Positions 33,614-45,904 of a stretch of DNA of 64,000 nt are shown one piece after another; the stretch's first letter is position 1, and the number at the start of each line of letters is the position of its first letter. The position numbers were made by a program, and so were the translations under genes. Source of the stretch: Spinacia oleracea (lineage: Eukaryota; Streptophyta; Magnoliopsida; Caryophyllales; Amaranthaceae); NCBI RefSeq assembly GCF_020520425.1, contig NC_079491.1:7365143-7429142 (forward strand), given 5' to 3'. The notes beneath the pieces were generated by a model. It was not told the origin of the DNA. It worked only from the letters and a program-made list of their open reading frames with translations, and did not search any database.

Positions 33614-36600
33614 ATGGCGGCTTCTGTGGAGAAGTTTCATTGCCCTTTTGTGGGACTTAGCGGGTGCCAGGATGGAGGTGGGCGTGGTTTGGTGAGGAGT
33701 TCTCTGCTCACTCACTTACGGGATCGTCACTGTTGCTTTGGTGTGCGGGATGCTACCCGTCATTCCCTTACTACCAATTTGCAGGTTTTTACTTCGGCTG
33801 AGGTGACCTTTCGTCGTATGGGAATTTGGCTATGTGGAGATTGTTTCAAGACTCATACTCATCGTACTAGGTGTCGACATGGCAGTGGTTCTAGTACTGT
33901 TTTTGTGGACCCTCCTGATTCTGGGGATGGTATTCCCCGTTTTATTCTCTATGGTATTCAAAAACCCCTAGCTCCTACTTCCGAGCTGCCTTCTTCTGAT
34001 GCGCCTCGGGAACATCATTTTTCTTTTGATGTTGCTCTTCTAGACTCTTTGTTGTCTAAGCGGTTGCGTTCTGTGAAATCCATCCCTCCCAAATGTCGTT
34101 TGGGTTTTTCGCGGGTTCTGAAAGGGGCGCTTGATAAGGTGATTTGCAGATCAGATGACATCGCTTGTTGGGTTCAGTTGCTCGTGTTACCTCTTTGTGT
34201 CCTCACGACTTTTTCTCCGCGGAGTAATCGTGAGTGTTCATCCGGTGTTAGGCGTCGTCGTCAGGAAGAGAGTATCACCGCTGCTATTCGTTCTTGGGGT
34301 GTGCCTGGTGGTTCTGAGCAGCTTGTTATGGACACATTGGCTAGCGTGTCTCCCCCTCTATTAGATGTTGACGACGACCATGATTTGGCGGAGCGTAATA
34401 TTAAGCAATGCAAGAGAAAAATTTCTGACGGTCACTACACGGCTGCCGTTAGAGTTCTTTCGTCCTCAGGTCTTGCCCCTTACAATGATGCTACTCTTGC
34501 TGATTTGCAAGCAAAGCACCCTTCAGTTCCGGAACCTACCTTTCCGGATATCCCAGTTGATCATCACCTTACTGCTTCCTCCGCTGTTGTGATGGAGCAG
34601 ATTAGGGGCTTTCCGCGTGGTACTTCGTGCGGTAGAGATGGCTTGCGTGCTCAACACCTTTTGGATTGCTTGGGTGGTGCTGCTGTAGCTGTTTCTGATG
34701 AGTTGGTGGACTCTATCACTCAGGTAGTTAATCTCTTTCTTGCTGGAAAGTGTCCTGCTGAGCTTGGTGGATATATTGCTAGTGCTCCTCTTACGCCACT
34801 TGTTAAGCCGGGTGGTGGTATTCGGCCTATTGCTGTGGGCACTATTTGGAGGCGTCTTGTTTCTAAGGTTGGGGCTGCTATGATTGGTCCGCGTTTAGGG
34901 AACTACTTTGGGGGGCTTCAGTTTGGAGTTGGGGTTCCAGCAGGTGGTGAGGCTATTCTCCATGCTGTCAATCGTTTGGTTGAGGCTCGTGGGGCCGATG
35001 TTGGCCTCTCTATGTTATTGGTGGATTTTCAGAATGCATTCAATTTGGTTGATCGTTCGGCTTTGTTGCGTGAGGTTCGGCTACATTGTCCTGCTCTTTC
35101 GCGTTGGGTTGAATTCTGCTACTCTTCTAGCACGGTTGTATTATGGGGAGCATACCTTGTGGTCTTGTCAAGGTGTGCAGCAAGGGGATCCTCTCGGCCC
35201 TTTGCTATTTTCTTTGGTTCTACATCCATTGGTGTGTCGAATCAGGGACTCTTTTGATCTATCTCTGCAGGCGTGGTACTTGGATGATGGCACTATCGTT
35301 GGTGACACTTTGGTGGTTGGAAAGGTCTTGGAGTTGATTTTGGAGGAGGGTCCTCATTTAGGTCTCCATGTTAATGTTGAGAAGACAGAGGTTTTCTGGC
35401 CTTCGGAGGACCCACGCAGTCGTCTAGAGGGTGTCTTTCCTTCTGATATTGCTCGTCCCGCGCTTGGTGTTAAGTTGCTTGGTGGTCCAGTCAGTACGGA
35501 TTCCTCTTTTTGTAAGGAGTTGGTTTCGCGACGGGTGTCGAAGACTGTTGTGTTGATGGATGCTATAGCTAAGCTTAATGATCCCCAGTGTGAGTTGTTG
35601 CTTCTTCGTGCGTGCACTGGAGTTTCTAAACTCTATTTTGCTATGCGCACTTGTCCACCTCATCTTTTTGAAGCGGCCCAAGTTTCTTTTGATGTGGCTC
35701 TTCGGGCTTCTTTAGAGCGTATCGTGACTGCTTCGGGACCTGGGTTCGGTGGCTGGCAATGGCGTCTTGCTACCTTGCCTTATTCGTATGGAGGATTGGG
35801 TGTTTATTCAGCTGGTGATGTTCGGCATTATGCTTTTCTTGCATCCCGTTTGCAGTCTTCTGGTTTGCAGGATTCGCTTCTTCGGCTTTCAGGTGTTGAT
35901 GGTCCGGGGTCGGCCTTTGATGATGCTCTTGGTCTTTTCAACAGGACCGTGGAGAGCGACCTTATGAGTAGCCCTAGTGAAATCGCTGCCCCCACTCTCA
36001 TGAAGAAATTGGCAGACATATATTTCACGAAGGTTACTGCTGATGCGGTATCCGCCTACTCCTTATCTTCGCGTCATGTTGCCCTTTGGAAATCCCAGCA
36101 GGGGGATCACTCCTCACCTTGGTTGCGGGCAGTCCCCATCTCGGGTTTAGGCCAGACTATGAACGGTAAGACTTATCGTTCGGTTCTTTGCTATCGGTTG
36201 GGTATTCCGTTGTTCTCTGATTCGACGCCGTGTTCTGCTTGCTCTCGGGTTTTCGATGGGGATATTTATGGGGATCATGCCGTGTCTTGTGCTGGGATCG
36301 TGGGTATCAAACATCGACATAATGTTGTTCGTGATACCCTTTTGGATATTTGCTGCCGGTCGGGGATTTCTGCTCGAAAGGAGGTTGATGTTGGGCTGAC
36401 TAGTGAGAGTGATGGAGCTCTTCGTCCTGCAGATATATTGCTTTATTCTTGGGATGGCGGTGTAGATGTGTGTGTTGACTTGACTGGGTCTTCACCTATG
36501 GCGCAATCTGGGTTGTCAGACTTCGTTTCGGGTCGGGTTGTGGCGGTTGCTGCGCAGCGGAAGCAGGTTAAGTATGCGGCACGTTGTAGGGCTTTGGGTT

Positions 36601-36801
36601 ACGGTTTCTTTCCTTTTTCCTTCTCTTCTTTTGGGGAGTTAGAGAAGGGGCTGTTTCGTTGCTGAAGCGGGTCCAGACGTACTCCAGGGCTCAAGACATA
36701 GGGGCACGGGCAGCTGCCCACATTTTCAGCAGGATCGGGTTCGCCATAGCTAGAGGAGTGGGGGCCCAGATTGTATCTCGGCTCCCCACCAACTTCTTGT
36801 A
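33614..36801 (+). pseudogene. Retrotransposon ORF: zinc fingers, reverse transcriptase, CCHC, RLE endonuclease (two frameshifts)
   Basis: The ATG at 33614 is followed by a C2H2 finger (C10, C18, H34, H39; C-x7-C-x15-H-x4-H) and a second Cys/His cluster (CGDCFKTHTHRTRCRH). RT blocks follow: GTSCGRDGLRAQHL, LTPLVKPGGGIRPIAVGTIW, QFGVGVPAGGEAI, LLVDFQNAF (catalytic Asp), QGVQQGDPLGPLLF, YLDDG (catalytic Asp pair) and GLHVNVEKTEVF. Near 36,231-36,290 is C-x2-C-x11-H-x4-C, then RHN, KEVD, RPADILLYSW and VCVDLT, a PD-(D/E)XK-like nuclease layout. Two lesions: one base lost near 35,139 between RT motifs A and B, and one near 36,650 that truncates the tail. The true end is the TAG at 36,799, by comparison with the second copy. 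Length is about 1,060 codons if the lesions are ignored. Confidence 0.85.
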
Positions 36802-36853
36802 GTTTACTTGATCTTTGTAGCTTGTTAAGCTTGTAACGTTTTGGTGGTTTCCC

Positions 36854-36922
<69 letters not shown>

Positions 36923-36924
36923 TG

Positions 36925-37400
36925 ATTTGGGATACCCTTGTTGATGTTTGTTATCGCTCTGGGATTTCGGCGCGGAAAGAGGTTGATATTGGTCTATCTG
37001 GAGGGAACGATGGAGCTCTCCGACCAGCAAACGTGTTGCTCTACTCTTGGGACCGGGGCTGTGATGTGTGTGTTGACTTGACGGGATCATCTCCTTTGAC
37101 ACAGTCTGGGTTGTCTGGCTTTGCTCCGGGCCGGGTTGTGACTGATACGGCTATTCGGAAACGGGTCAAGTATGAAGCACATTGTAGGGCAATTGGTTAT
37201 GGCTTTCTTCCGTTCTCTTTCTCTTCTTTGGGGGAGCTGGATAAGGATGTTGTTGCGTTGCTGAAGCAGATTCATAAGTTTTCTATGACACAGGACATTG
37301 GGGCTCGTGCTGCTACTCATATTTTCACTAGGATAGGCTTTGCTATAGCCAGGGGAGTGGGGGTCAGATTGTATCTCGGCTGCCCACTAACTATTTGTAA
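36925..37400 (+). pseudogene. Second, 5'-truncated copy of the RLE retrotransposon
   Basis: It begins in the endonuclease region (VIWDTLVDVCYRSGISARKE) and continues DIGLSGGNDGALRPANVLLY and VCVDLTGSSPLTQSGLSGF through the conserved end GARAATHIFTRIGFAIARGVG. One base lost near 37,365 shifts the last residues; the expected stop is TAA/TAG-like at the RLPTNYL position. It differs at many sites from the first copy, so it is a separate insertion of a related element, not a local duplication. It starts directly in the (TAA)n tail of the first. Confidence 0.85.
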
Positions 37401-37432
37401 AATATTTGACTTTGTTAGCATTTGATTTACAG

Positions 37433-37495
37433 TAATAAAAAAAAAAAAAAAAAAAAAAATAATAATAATAATAATAATAATAAGTAGTAGTAGTA

Positions 37496-37541
<46 letters not shown>

Positions 37542-37545
37542 TAAG
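37433..37545. repeat. Poly-A and (TAA)n tail of the second copy
   Basis: After a short 3' UTR (TTTGATTTACAGTAATAAA), a run of A is followed by (TAA)n with a few TAG interruptions. It matches the style of the tail at 36,857-36,921. Confidence 0.8.
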
Positions 37546-38147
37546 GAAAATGATAATAATAAGGAAAATTTGTTAATATTAATCCAACATTTGGCCGATT
37601 TTGTTTAATTAAGTCTACTTGTGTGGTACTTTTGAATAACCCCACCTTTAAGCCCTAAATATTTTTATTAGGCCAAAGTGATCGGCTACCGGGAACAAAG
37701 TCAACGTTTCTTTCGTTGACAACCTAAATTTGGTGTCCCTCCTAAAATGCTTGCCACGTCATTCATCAATTGCCAACCGTCCTCCATTCTCAATTTGTTT
37801 TTAAATACTAATTTTCTTGGTACCTATTATTTCAAAAGGATTTCAGCATCCAAATTATTAATATGAAAAAAGTCAAATTGAAATTATAAGGCAAAAATGA
37901 AACAAATCTGATTTTCAATTTCGTATTATGTTTTTCATACAGTTCAAATACAAAATAATACGTGATGGATAAACATGAGATCAAATGAAAAAATTGTACG
38001 CAAATGTAAAAACTCCTCTATTCCACTCCATAAACAAAACTCCTTTTCTGCATCCCTTTAATTAATCTGTATAGAAAATTCCAAAATGAGAAATTTTAGG
38101 CTAGAGCAACTGAATTAAATTATCATCTAGTTATAATAAATAATAAA
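37546..38147. other. AT-rich spacer, no gene
   Basis: No coding sequence or recognisable element. It separates the retrotransposon pair from the MITE/satellite array. Confidence 0.5.
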
Positions 38148-41100
38148 TACTCTCTCCGTTCCTTTAAGTTCTATCCATTTGGAACAGTGGGTGGTTTTTA
38201 AAAAAATTCGAATCTTGGTTTGTAAAGGTGTATAAGTGTAATGATTGAGTGTAAAAAAATGATTGTATGTAAGAGATTATAATAAAAAAAAAAGATAAAT
38301 TAATAAAGAAATAAGGTAAGAGAGAGGAGTGATAATGATGGGTGAGAGTGGGTATTGGGGAAGGCAAAATAATTAAATAATAGGGTGGAGAAATTTAGGT
38401 GGGAATATAGGTAAAATCTTTAGGTATATATTTTTGGTAATTAGATAGAAATGTAAGGGTATTTTAGGATAAATTGTATGTCCAAAAATAGAAACGGATA
38501 GAACAACAAGAAACGCTTAAAAAGGAAACTGATAGAACATTAAGGAACGGAGGGAGTAATAAATAATAAATAATAAATAATAAGTACTCCCTCCGTTCCT
38601 AAATGTTGTATCCATTTGGGAAAGTGGGGTGTTTTTAAGAAATTTGGAATCTTGGTTTGTATTGCTATAAGTGTAATGATTGGGTGTAAAAAAATGATTG
38701 TATATAAGAGATTATAATAAAAAAAGAAAAAGAGAAAATAATTAAGAAATAAGGTAATAGAGAGGAGTGATAATGATGGGTGAGAGTGGGTATTGGGGAA
38801 GGCAAAATAATTAAATAATAGGGGTGGAGAAATTTAGGTGGGAATATGGATAGAATCTTTAGATATATATTTTGGTAATTAGATAGAAATGTAAGGGTAT
38901 TTTAGGATAAAATGTATATCCAAAAATAAAAACGGATAGAACAAAAAGAAACACTTAAAAAGGAAACGGATAGAACATTAAGGAACGGAATAAATAATAA
39001 ATAATAAATAATAAATAATAAATAATAAATAATAAATAATAAATAATAAATAATAAATAATAAATAATAAGTAATAAGTAAACTCCCTCCGTTCCTAAAT
39101 GTTGTATCCATTTGGGAAAGTGGGGTGTTTTTAAGAAAATTGGAATCTTGGTTTGTATTACTATAAGTGTAATGATTGGGTGTAAGAAAATGATTGTATG
39201 TAAGAGATTATAATAAAAAAAAAAAAAAATAATAATAAAGAAATAAGGTAAGAGAGAGGAGTGATAATGATGGGTGAGAGTGGGTATTGGGGAAGGCAAT
39301 TTAAATAAATAATAGGGGTGGATTCGGTATATATTTTGGTAATTAGATAGAAATGAAAAGGTATTTTAGGATAAAATGTATGTCCAAAAATAAAAACGGA
39401 TAGAACAAAAAGAAACACTTAAAAATGAAACGGATAGAACATTAAGGAACGGAGGGGGTAATAAATAAAAAATAATAAATACTCTGTAATAAGTAATAAG
39501 TACTCCCTCCGTTCCTAAATGTTGTGTCCATTTGGGAAAGCGGGGTGTTTTTAAGAAAATCGTAATATTGGTTTGTATTGCTATAAGTGTAATGATTGGT
39601 TGTAAGAAAATTATTGTATGTAAGAGATTATAATAAAAAAAGAAGATAAATTAATAAATAAATAAAGTACGAGAGAGGAGTGATAATGATGGGTGATAAA
39701 AGAGGTGAGAAAGTGGGTATTGAGGAAGGCAAACGAATCAAATAATATGGTGGACAAATTTAGGTGGGAATATGGGTAGAATCTTTAGGTATATATATTT
39801 TGGTAATTAGATAGAAATGTAAGGGTATTTTAGGATAAAATGTATGTCCAAAAATAGTAACGAATAGATAAAAAAGAAACGCTTAAAAAGGAAACGGATA
39901 GAACATTAAGGAACGGAGGGAGTAATAAATAATAAATAATAAATAATAAATAATAAATAATAAATAATAAATAATAAATAATAAATAATAAATAATAAAT
40001 AATAAATAATAAATAATAAGTAATAAGTAATAAGTAATAAGTAATAAGTAATAAGTAATAAGTAATAAGTAATAAGTAATAAGTAATAAGTAATAAGTAA
40101 TAAGTACTCCCTCCATTCCTAAATGTTGTATCCATTTGGGAAAGTGGGGTATTTTTAAGAAAATTGGAATCTTGGTTTGTATTTCTATAAGTGTAATGAT
40201 TGGATGTAAGAAAATGATTGTATGTAAGAGATTATAATAAAAAAAGAAGAGAGAAAATAATAAAGAAATAAGGTAAGAGATAGGAGTGATAATGATGGGT
40301 GAGAGTGGGTATTGGGGAAAGCAAAATAATTAAATAATAGGGGTGGAGAAATTTAGGTGGCAATATGGATAGAATCTTTAGGTATATATTTTGGTAATTA
40401 GATAGAAATGTAAGGGTATTTTAGGATAAAATGTATGTCCAAAAATAAAAACGGATAGAACAAAAAGAAACACTTAAAAAGGAAACGGATAGAACATTAA
40501 GGAACGGAGGGGTAATAAATAATAAATAATAAATAATAAATAATAAATAATAAATAATAATAATAATAAATAATAAATAATAAATAATAAATAATAAATA
40601 ATAAATAATAAATAATAAATAATAAATAATAAATAATAAGTAATAAGTAATAAGTAATAAGTAATAAGTAATAAGTAATAAATAATAAATAATAAGTACT
40701 CCCTCTGTTTCTTTTTGTTGTATCCGTTTCCATTTTAAGCGTTTCATATTGTTGTATCCATTTAGAATCTATTCTATTTTTGGACATACATTTTATCCTA
40801 AAATACCCTTACATTTCTATCTAATTACCAAAATACTTAAAGATTCTACCCATATTCCCACCTAATTTTCCCCACCCATAATATTTAATTCTTTTCCCTT
40901 CCCCATATACCCACTCTCTCACCTCCTTTAACACCCATCATTATCACTCCTCTCTCTTACCTTATTTCTTTATTATTTTCTCACTCCTTTATTTATTATA
41001 ATCTCTTACACTCAATCATTTCTCTTATACCCAATCATTACACTTATACCCATACAAACCAATATTCCAATTTTATTAAAAACCACACCAGATTCCAAAT

Positions 41101-42208
41101 GGATACATCAAAAAGAAATGGAGGGAGTAATAAGTAATAAGTAATAAGTACTCCCTCCATTCCTAAATGTTGTATCCATTTGGGAAAGTGGGGTATTTTT
41201 AAGAAAATTGGAATCTTGGTTTGTATTGCTATAAGTGTAATGATTGGATGTAAGAAAATGATTGTATGTAAGAGATTATAATAAAAAAAGAAGACAGAAA
41301 ATAATAAAGAAATAAGGTAAGAGATAGGAGTGATAATGATGGGTGAGGAAAGCAAAATAATTAAATAATAGGGGTGGAGAAATTTAGGTGGCAATATGGA
41401 TAGAATCTTTAGGTATATATTTTGGTAATTAGATAGAAATGTAAGGGTATTTTAGGATAAAATGTATGTCCAAAAATAAAAACGGATAGAACAAAAAGAA
41501 ACACTTAAAAAGGAAACGGATAGAACATTAAGGAACGGAGGGGGTAATAAATAATAAATAATAAATAATAAATAATAAATAATAAATAATAAATAATAAA
41601 TAATAAATAATAAATAATAAATAATAAATAATAAATAATAAATAATAAATAATAAATAATAAATAATAAATAATAAATAATAAATAATAAATAATAAGTA
41701 ATAAGTAATAAGTAATAAGTAATAAGTAATAAATAATAAATAATAAATAATAAATAATAAGTAATAAGTAATAAGTAATAAGTAATAAGTAATAAGTACT
41801 CCCTCCATTCCTAAATGTTGTATCCATTTGGGAAAGTGGGGTATTTTTAAGAAAATTGGAATCTTAGTTTGTATTGCTATAAGTGTAATGATTGGATGTA
41901 AGAAAATGATTGTATGTAAGAGATTATAATAAAAAAAGAAGAGAGAAAATAATAAAGAAATAAGGTAAGAGATAGGAGTGATAATGATGGGTGAGAGTGG
42001 GTATTGGGGAAAGCAAAATAATTAAATAATAGGGGTGGAGAAATTTAGGTGGCAATATGGATAGAATCTTTAGGTATATATATTTTGGTAATTAGATAGA
42101 AATGTAAGGGTATTTTAGGATAAAATGTATGTCCAAAAATAAAAACGGATAGAACAAAAAGAAACACTTAAAAAGGAAACGGATAGAACATTAAGGAACG
42201 GAGGGGTA

Positions 42209-42605
42209 ATAAATAATAAATAATAAATAATAAATAATAAATAATAAATAATAAATAATAAATAATAAATAATAAATAATAAATAATAAATAATAAATAA
42301 TAAATAATAAATAATAAATAATAAATAATAAATAATAAATAATAAATAATAAATAATAAATAATAAATAATAAATAATAAATAATAAATAATAAATAATA
42401 AATAATAAATAATAAATAATAAATAATAAATAATAAATAATAAATAATAAATAATAAATAATAAATAATAAATAATAAATAATAAATAATAAATAATACA
42501 TAATAAATAATAAATAATAAATAATAAATAATAAATAATAAATTATAAATAATAAATAATAAATAATAAATAATAAATAATAAATAATAAATAATAATAA
42601 TAAAT
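42209..42605. repeat. Longest pure tract of the heptamer satellite (AATAAAT)n
   Basis: About 56 nearly perfect copies of a 7-bp unit. Other tracts lie at 38,990-39,080, 39,924-40,104, 40,514-40,696, 41,545-41,796, 43,043-43,442, 43,865-44,221, 44,952-45,344 and 45,769-45,900. Minus-strand open frames over these tracts (YYLLFII repeats) arise because 21 bp is three units; they are not genes. Confidence 0.95.
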
Positions 42606-44951
42606 ACTCCGTAATAAGTAATAAGTACTCCCTCCGTTCCTAATTGTTGTATTCATTTGGGAAAGTGGGGTGTTTTTAAGAAAATTGTAATATTGGTTTG
42701 TATTGCTATAAGTGTAATGATTGGGTGTAAGAAAATTATTGTATGTAAGAGATTATAATAAAAAAAGAAGATAAATTAATAAAGAAATAAGGTACGAGAG
42801 AAGAGTGATAATGATGGGTGATAAAAGAGGTGAGAGAGTGGGTATTGGGGAAGGCAAACGAATCAAATATTATGGTGGAGAAATTTAGGTGGGAATATGG
42901 GTAGAATATTTAAGTATATATATTTTGGTAATTAGATAGAAATGTAAGAGTATTTTAAGATAAAATGTATGTCCAAAAATAGTAACGAATAAATCAAACG
43001 CTTAAAAAGGAAACGGATAGAACATTAAGGAACGGAGGGAGTAATAAATAATAAATAAAAAAATTTATAAATAATAAAAAATAAATAATAAATAATAAAT
43101 AATAAATAATAAATAATAAATAATAAATAATAAATAATAAATAATAAATAATAAATAATAAATAATAAATAATGAATAATAAATAATAAATAATAAATAA
43201 TAAATAATAAATAATAAATTATAAATAATAAATAATAAATAATAAATAATAAATAATAAATAGTAAATAATAAATAATAAATAATAAATAATAAACAATA
43301 AACAATAAATAATAAATAATAAATAATAAATAATAAATAATAAATAATAAATAATAAATAATAAATAATAAATAATAAATAATAAATAATAAATAATAAA
43401 TAATAAATAATAAATAATAAATACTCCGTAATAAGTAATAAGTACTCCCTCCGTTCCTAAATGTTGTATTCATTTGGGAAAGTGGGGTGTTTTTAAGAAA
43501 ATTGTAATATTGGTTTGTATTGCTATAAGTGTAATGATTGGGTGTAAGAAAATTATTGTATGTAAGAGATTATAATAAAAAAAGAAGATAAATTAATAAA
43601 GAAATAAGGTACGAGAGATGAGTGATAATGATGGGTGATAAAAGAGGTGAGAGAGTGGGTATTGGGGAAGGCAAACGAATCAAATATTATGGTGGAGAAA
43701 TTTAGGTGGGAATATGGGTAGAATATTTAGGTATATATATTTTGGTAATTAGATAGAAATGTAAGAGTATTTTAGGATAAAATGTATGTTCAAAATAGTA
43801 ACGAATAGATCAAAAAGAAACGCTTAAAAAGGAAACGGATAGAACATTAAGGAACAGAGGGAGTAATAAATAATAAATAAAAAAATTTATAAATAATAAA
43901 AAATAAAAAATAAAAAATAAAAAATAAAAAAAAATAATAAATAATAAATAATAAATAATAAATAATAAATAATAAATAATAAATAATAAATAATAAATAA
44001 TAAATAATAAATAATAAATAATAAATAATAAATAATAAATCATAAATCATAAATCATAAATCATAAATCATAAATAATAAATAATAAATAATAAATAATA
44101 AGTAATAAGTAATAAGTAATAAGTAATAAGTAATAAGTAATAAGTAATAAGTAATAAGTAATAAGTAATAAGTAATAAGTAATAAGTAATAAGTAATAAG
44201 TAATAAGTAATAAGTAATAAGTACTCCCTCCGTTCCTAAATGTTGTATCCATTTGGGAAAGTGGGGTATTTTTAAGAAAATTGGAATCTTGGTTTGTATT
44301 GCTATAAGTGTAATGATTGGGTGTAAGAAAATGATTGTATGTAAGAGATTATAATAAATAAAGAAGAGAAAAAATAATAAAGAAATAAGGTAAGAGAGAG
44401 GAGTGATAATGATGGGTGAGAGTGGATATTGGGGAAGGCAAAATAATTAAATAATATGGGTAGAGAAATTTAGGTGGGAATATGGATAGAATCTTTAGGT
44501 ATATATTTTGGTAATTAGATAGAAATGTAAGGATATTTTAGGATAAAATGTATGTCCAAAAATAAAAACGGGTAGAACAAAAAGAAACACTTAAAAAGGA
44601 AACGGATAGAACATTAAGGAACGGATGGGGTAATAAATAAAAATTAAAAAATAAAAAATAATAAATAATAAATAATAAATAATAAATACTCCGTAATAAG
44701 TAATAAGTACTCCTTCCGTTCCTAAATGTTGTATCCATTTGGGAAGTGGGGTGTTTTTAAGAAAATTGTAATATTAATTGGTTTGTATTGCTATAAGTGT
44801 AATGTGATTGGGTATAAGAAATTGATTGTATGTAAGAGATTATAATAAAAAAAGAAGATAAATTAATAATTAAATAAGGTACGGGAGAGGAGTGATAATG
44901 ATGGGTGATAAAAGAGGTGAGAGAGTGGGTATTGGGGAAGGCAAACGAATC

Positions 44952-45344
44952 AATAAATAATAAATAATAAATAATGAATAATGAATAATGAATAATGAAT
45001 AATGAATAATGAATAATGAATAATGAATAATGAATAATGAATAATGAATAATGAATAATGAATAATGAATAATGAATAATAATAAATAATAAATAATAAT
45101 AATAAATAATAAATAATAAATAATAAATAATAAATAATAAATAATAAATAATAAATATTAAATAATAAATATTAAATAATAAATAATAAATAATAAATAA
45201 TAAATAATAAATAATAAATAATAAATAATAAATAATAAATAATAAATAATAAATAATAAATAATAAATAATAAATAATAAATAATAAATAATAAATAATA
45301 AATAATAAATAATAAATAATAAATAATAAATAATAAATAATAAG
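44952..45344. repeat. Heptamer tract with an AATGAAT block
   Basis: About 15 copies of AATGAAT (44,974-45,078) are followed by AATAAAT copies with AATATTA interruptions. Each variant sits in its own block instead of being mixed, which fits local expansion of a single mutated unit. Confidence 0.9.
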
Positions 45345-45904
45345 TACTCGTTCCATTCCTAAATGTTGTATCCATTTGGGAAAGTGGGGTGTTTTTAAGA
45401 AAATTGGAATCTTGGTTTGTATTGCTATAAGTGTAATGATTGGGTGTAAGAAAATGATTGTATGTAAGGAATTATAATAAAAAAAGAAGAGAAATAATAA
45501 TAATAAAGAAATAAGGTAAGATAGAGGAGTGATAATGATGGGTGATAAAGGAGGTGAGAGAGTGGGTATATGGGGAAGGGAAAATAATTAAATAATAGGG
45601 GTGGAAAAATTTAGGTGGGAATATGGGTAGAATTTTTAGGTATTTTGGTCATTAGATAGAAATGTAAGGGGATTTTTGGATAAAATATATGTCCAAAAAT
45701 ATAAACGGATACAACAAAAGGGAACGCTTAAAATGAAAACGGATACAATATTTAGGAACGGAGGGAGTAATAAATAATAAATAATAAATAATAAATAATA
45801 AATAATAAATAATAAATAATAAATAATAAATAATAAATAATAAATAATAAATAATAAATAATAAATAATAAATAATAAATAATAAATAATAAACAATAAA
45901 TAGT

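Larger units (their letters stand above)
32907..36921 (+). mobile_element. RLE-type (R2/R4/Dong/Utopia-like) non-LTR retrotransposon, near full length
   Basis: One element spans a G/T-rich leader, a single multidomain ORF, a short 3' UTR (about 55 bp after the stop at 36799-36801) and a (TAA)n/(AAT)n tail (about 36,857-36,921). No LTRs and no apurinic-type endonuclease domain are seen. Instead the endonuclease lies after the RT, as in early-branching, often site-specific elements. It inserted into the A/T-rich microsatellite that ends block B homology, with (TAA)n at both ends. Confidence 0.85.
38148..45769. repeat. Array of ~13 copies of one MITE separated by a 7-bp satellite
   Basis: MITE copies (approximate): 38148-38558, 38585-38990, 39081-39460, 39501-39924, 40105-40514, 40697-41129 (inverted), 41149-41545, 41797-42208, 42626-43043, 43443-43865, 44222-44632, 44708-44952 (3' half missing) and 45345-45769. 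Full copies are about 380-430 bp with termini TACTCCCTCCGTTCC / GGAACGGAGGGAGTA and no coding content (Stowaway/Tc1-mariner style, TA at the ends). Copies at 42626 and 43443 share both flanks, including an unusual ATAAAAAAATTTATAAATAA to the right. Four copies share TACTCCGTAATAAGTAATAAG (or one-base variants) on the left. Some copies therefore multiplied together with their flanks. Confidence 0.92.

Noticed and set aside
36599-37645. Minus-strand frames with poly-Tyr tracts over the (TAA)n tails
   Set aside because: They are antisense to the retrotransposon coding sequence and its microsatellite tails; compositional artefact.
38148-45769. Heptamer tracts considered as telomere-like repeats
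   Set aside because: The unit is 7 bp like the plant telomere, but it lacks the GGG run (AATAAAT versus CCCTAAA) and lies between MITEs; no telomeric units are mixed in.
42115-45896. Long minus-strand open frames reading YYLLFII repeats (up to about 200 codons)
   Set aside because: They are the translation of the 7-bp satellite (21 bp = three units) and join into MITE sequence. No start context, no family match, pure low complexity.
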